Below are positions 63,536 to 64,000 of a stretch of DNA of 64,000 bases, in pieces. A model generated the notes under the pieces. That model was not told where the DNA came from, did no database searches, and saw nothing but the letters and a program-made list of their open reading frames with translations. The DNA is taken from contig JAEXMK010000188.1 in assembly GCA_023444445.1 (NCBI GenBank), positions 1 to 64,000 of the forward strand. The letters run 5' to 3'. The position numbers and the translations under genes are program-made. This DNA comes from Pseudomonadota bacterium. GTDB lineage: Bacteria; Pseudomonadota; Alphaproteobacteria; Rhizobiales; Rhizobiaceae. How positions within the stretch are numbered: position 1 is the first letter of the stretch; each line of letters begins with the position of its first letter.

Positions 63536-64000
63536 GTGCTTCCTGGGTGGCTCATATTCGGCTCGGCCTTCGCTTATATCCTGCTGTTGTTTGCGGTCGC
63601 GAGCTACGGGGACAGGAAAAGTCGTGAGAGGAAGGCGCCGAAAAAGGGACGCCCGTTCGTCTATGCGCTCAGCCTGGCGATCTATTGCACTTCCTGGACC
63701 TATTTCGGCGGTGTGGGACTTGCGGCCGATAAAGGACTTGAATTCCTAGGCATTTATACCGGCCCCATCCTTGCCTTCACCCTTGGCATGCCGATCATCC
63801 GCCGCATCGTCGATCTCGCCAAGACGGAAAAGCTGACCTCGGTTGCAGATTTCATCGCCGCCCGTTACGGCAAGAACTCCACCGTGGCGATGATTGTCGC
63901 CATCATCGCGCTGGTCGGCGCCATTCCCTATATCGCGCTGCAGCTGAAGGCGGTTTCCAGTTCCGTGGCGACGATGGTCGATCCCGGCGATTACGGTATC
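63536..64000 (+). CDS. sensor histidine kinase with SSS-type N-terminal domain (partial)
   Basis: GTG start at 63536 with GGGGAGG five to six bases before; 155 residues are visible and the frame leaves the window. Membrane helices: LPGWLIFGSAFAYILLLFAV, then a basic loop (GDRKSRERKAPKKGRP), FVYALSLAIYCTSWTYFGG, IYTGPILAFTLGMPI, VAMIVAIIALVGAIPYIALQ. This is the sodium/solute symporter (PutP-like) pattern. N-terminal segments of this kind precede the kinase in CbrA/FixL-like hybrid sensors of rhizobia; the kinase part is outside, so the sensor call is an inference. A plain symporter is the alternative. Confidence 0.7.
   Translation, partial: MLPGWLIFGSAFAYILLLFAVASYGDRKSRERKAPKKGRPFVYALSLAIYCTSWTYFGGVGLAADKGLEFLGIYTGPILAFTLGMPIIRRIVDLAKTEKLTSVADFIAARYGKNSTVAMIVAIIALVGAIPYIALQLKAVSSSVATMVDPGDYGI

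Noticed and set aside
1-64000. CRISPR arrays, insertion sequences or prophage
   Set aside because: No regularly spaced repeats, transposase-like proteins, terminal inverted repeats or phage genes are visible.

Overview
The window looks like chromosomal DNA of an Agrobacterium/Rhizobium-group alphaproteobacterium, most probably the Agrobacterium tumefaciens/fabrum complex. The basis is the single long flagellar locus with the rhizobial gene set (rem, motB-motC with the MotC chaperone motE, flaF/flbT, four flagellins flaA-flaD), the aglEFGAK alpha-glucoside operon, and the rhizobial murA-DUF2948-hisD-UPF0262-phosphatase-infA-maf-yacG order. Codon use is GC-rich throughout. I see no insertion sequence, prophage, integrase, CRISPR array or rRNA. 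This identification is from recalled families and gene order, not from a search.

Layout. 1-3.7 kb: the end of edd (Entner-Doudoroff), an exported metallophosphatase, and a small PilZ-like protein. 3.8-11.6 kb: alpha-glucoside uptake and hydrolysis operon aglE-F-G-A-K (minus strand) with the divergent LacI-type regulator aglR; two CAAAGCGCTTTG-type operators lie between them and a strong terminator follows aglK. 11.6-15.1 kb: folD, a Wzz-like polysaccharide co-polymerase and a WecG-like glycosyltransferase. 15.3-53.0 kb: flagellar/motility locus. The minus-strand half, read downward, is motA-fliM-fliN-fliG-flhB-orf; flaD; fliH-like-motB-motC-fliK-transglycosylase; rem; flgE-flgK-flgL-flaF-flbT-flgD-fliQ-flhA-fliR-fliJ-like-flgJ-flgN-fliL-like. 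The plus-strand half is DUF1217-flgF-fliI-orf-flgB-flgC-fliE-flgG-flgA-flgI-motE-flgH-fliL-fliP, then flaA, flaB and flaC, each with its own promoter region and terminator. 53.1-59.2 kb: tRNA-Thr(GGT) and the murA to yacG housekeeping cluster. 59.4-64 kb: an unknown membrane-anchored protein, galE, a class I aminotransferase, mscL and the start of an Na+/solute-symporter-type sensor kinase.

How the parts work together. The flagellar locus encodes rod, hook, rings, switch, stator, much of the export apparatus, filament, and the regulators Rem, FlbT and FlaF. fliF, visNR and the chemotaxis genes are not here. The most interesting signal I found is in the untranslated leaders of flaA, flaB and flaC. 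All three carry a conserved CCGG(A/T)ATGTCCC box that can form two abutting hairpins, the second pairing with the Shine-Dalgarno sequence. FlbT, a known post-transcriptional regulator of flagellin mRNA in Caulobacter, is encoded in the same locus, so these leaders look like candidate cis-acting RNA switches. Other points of note are a Glu in place of the phospho-accepting Asp in Rem, paired dyads upstream of rem, divergent FliH/FliJ candidates far from fliI, a lytic transglycosylase overlapping fliK where FlgJ has no enzyme domain, and a degenerate PilZ protein.
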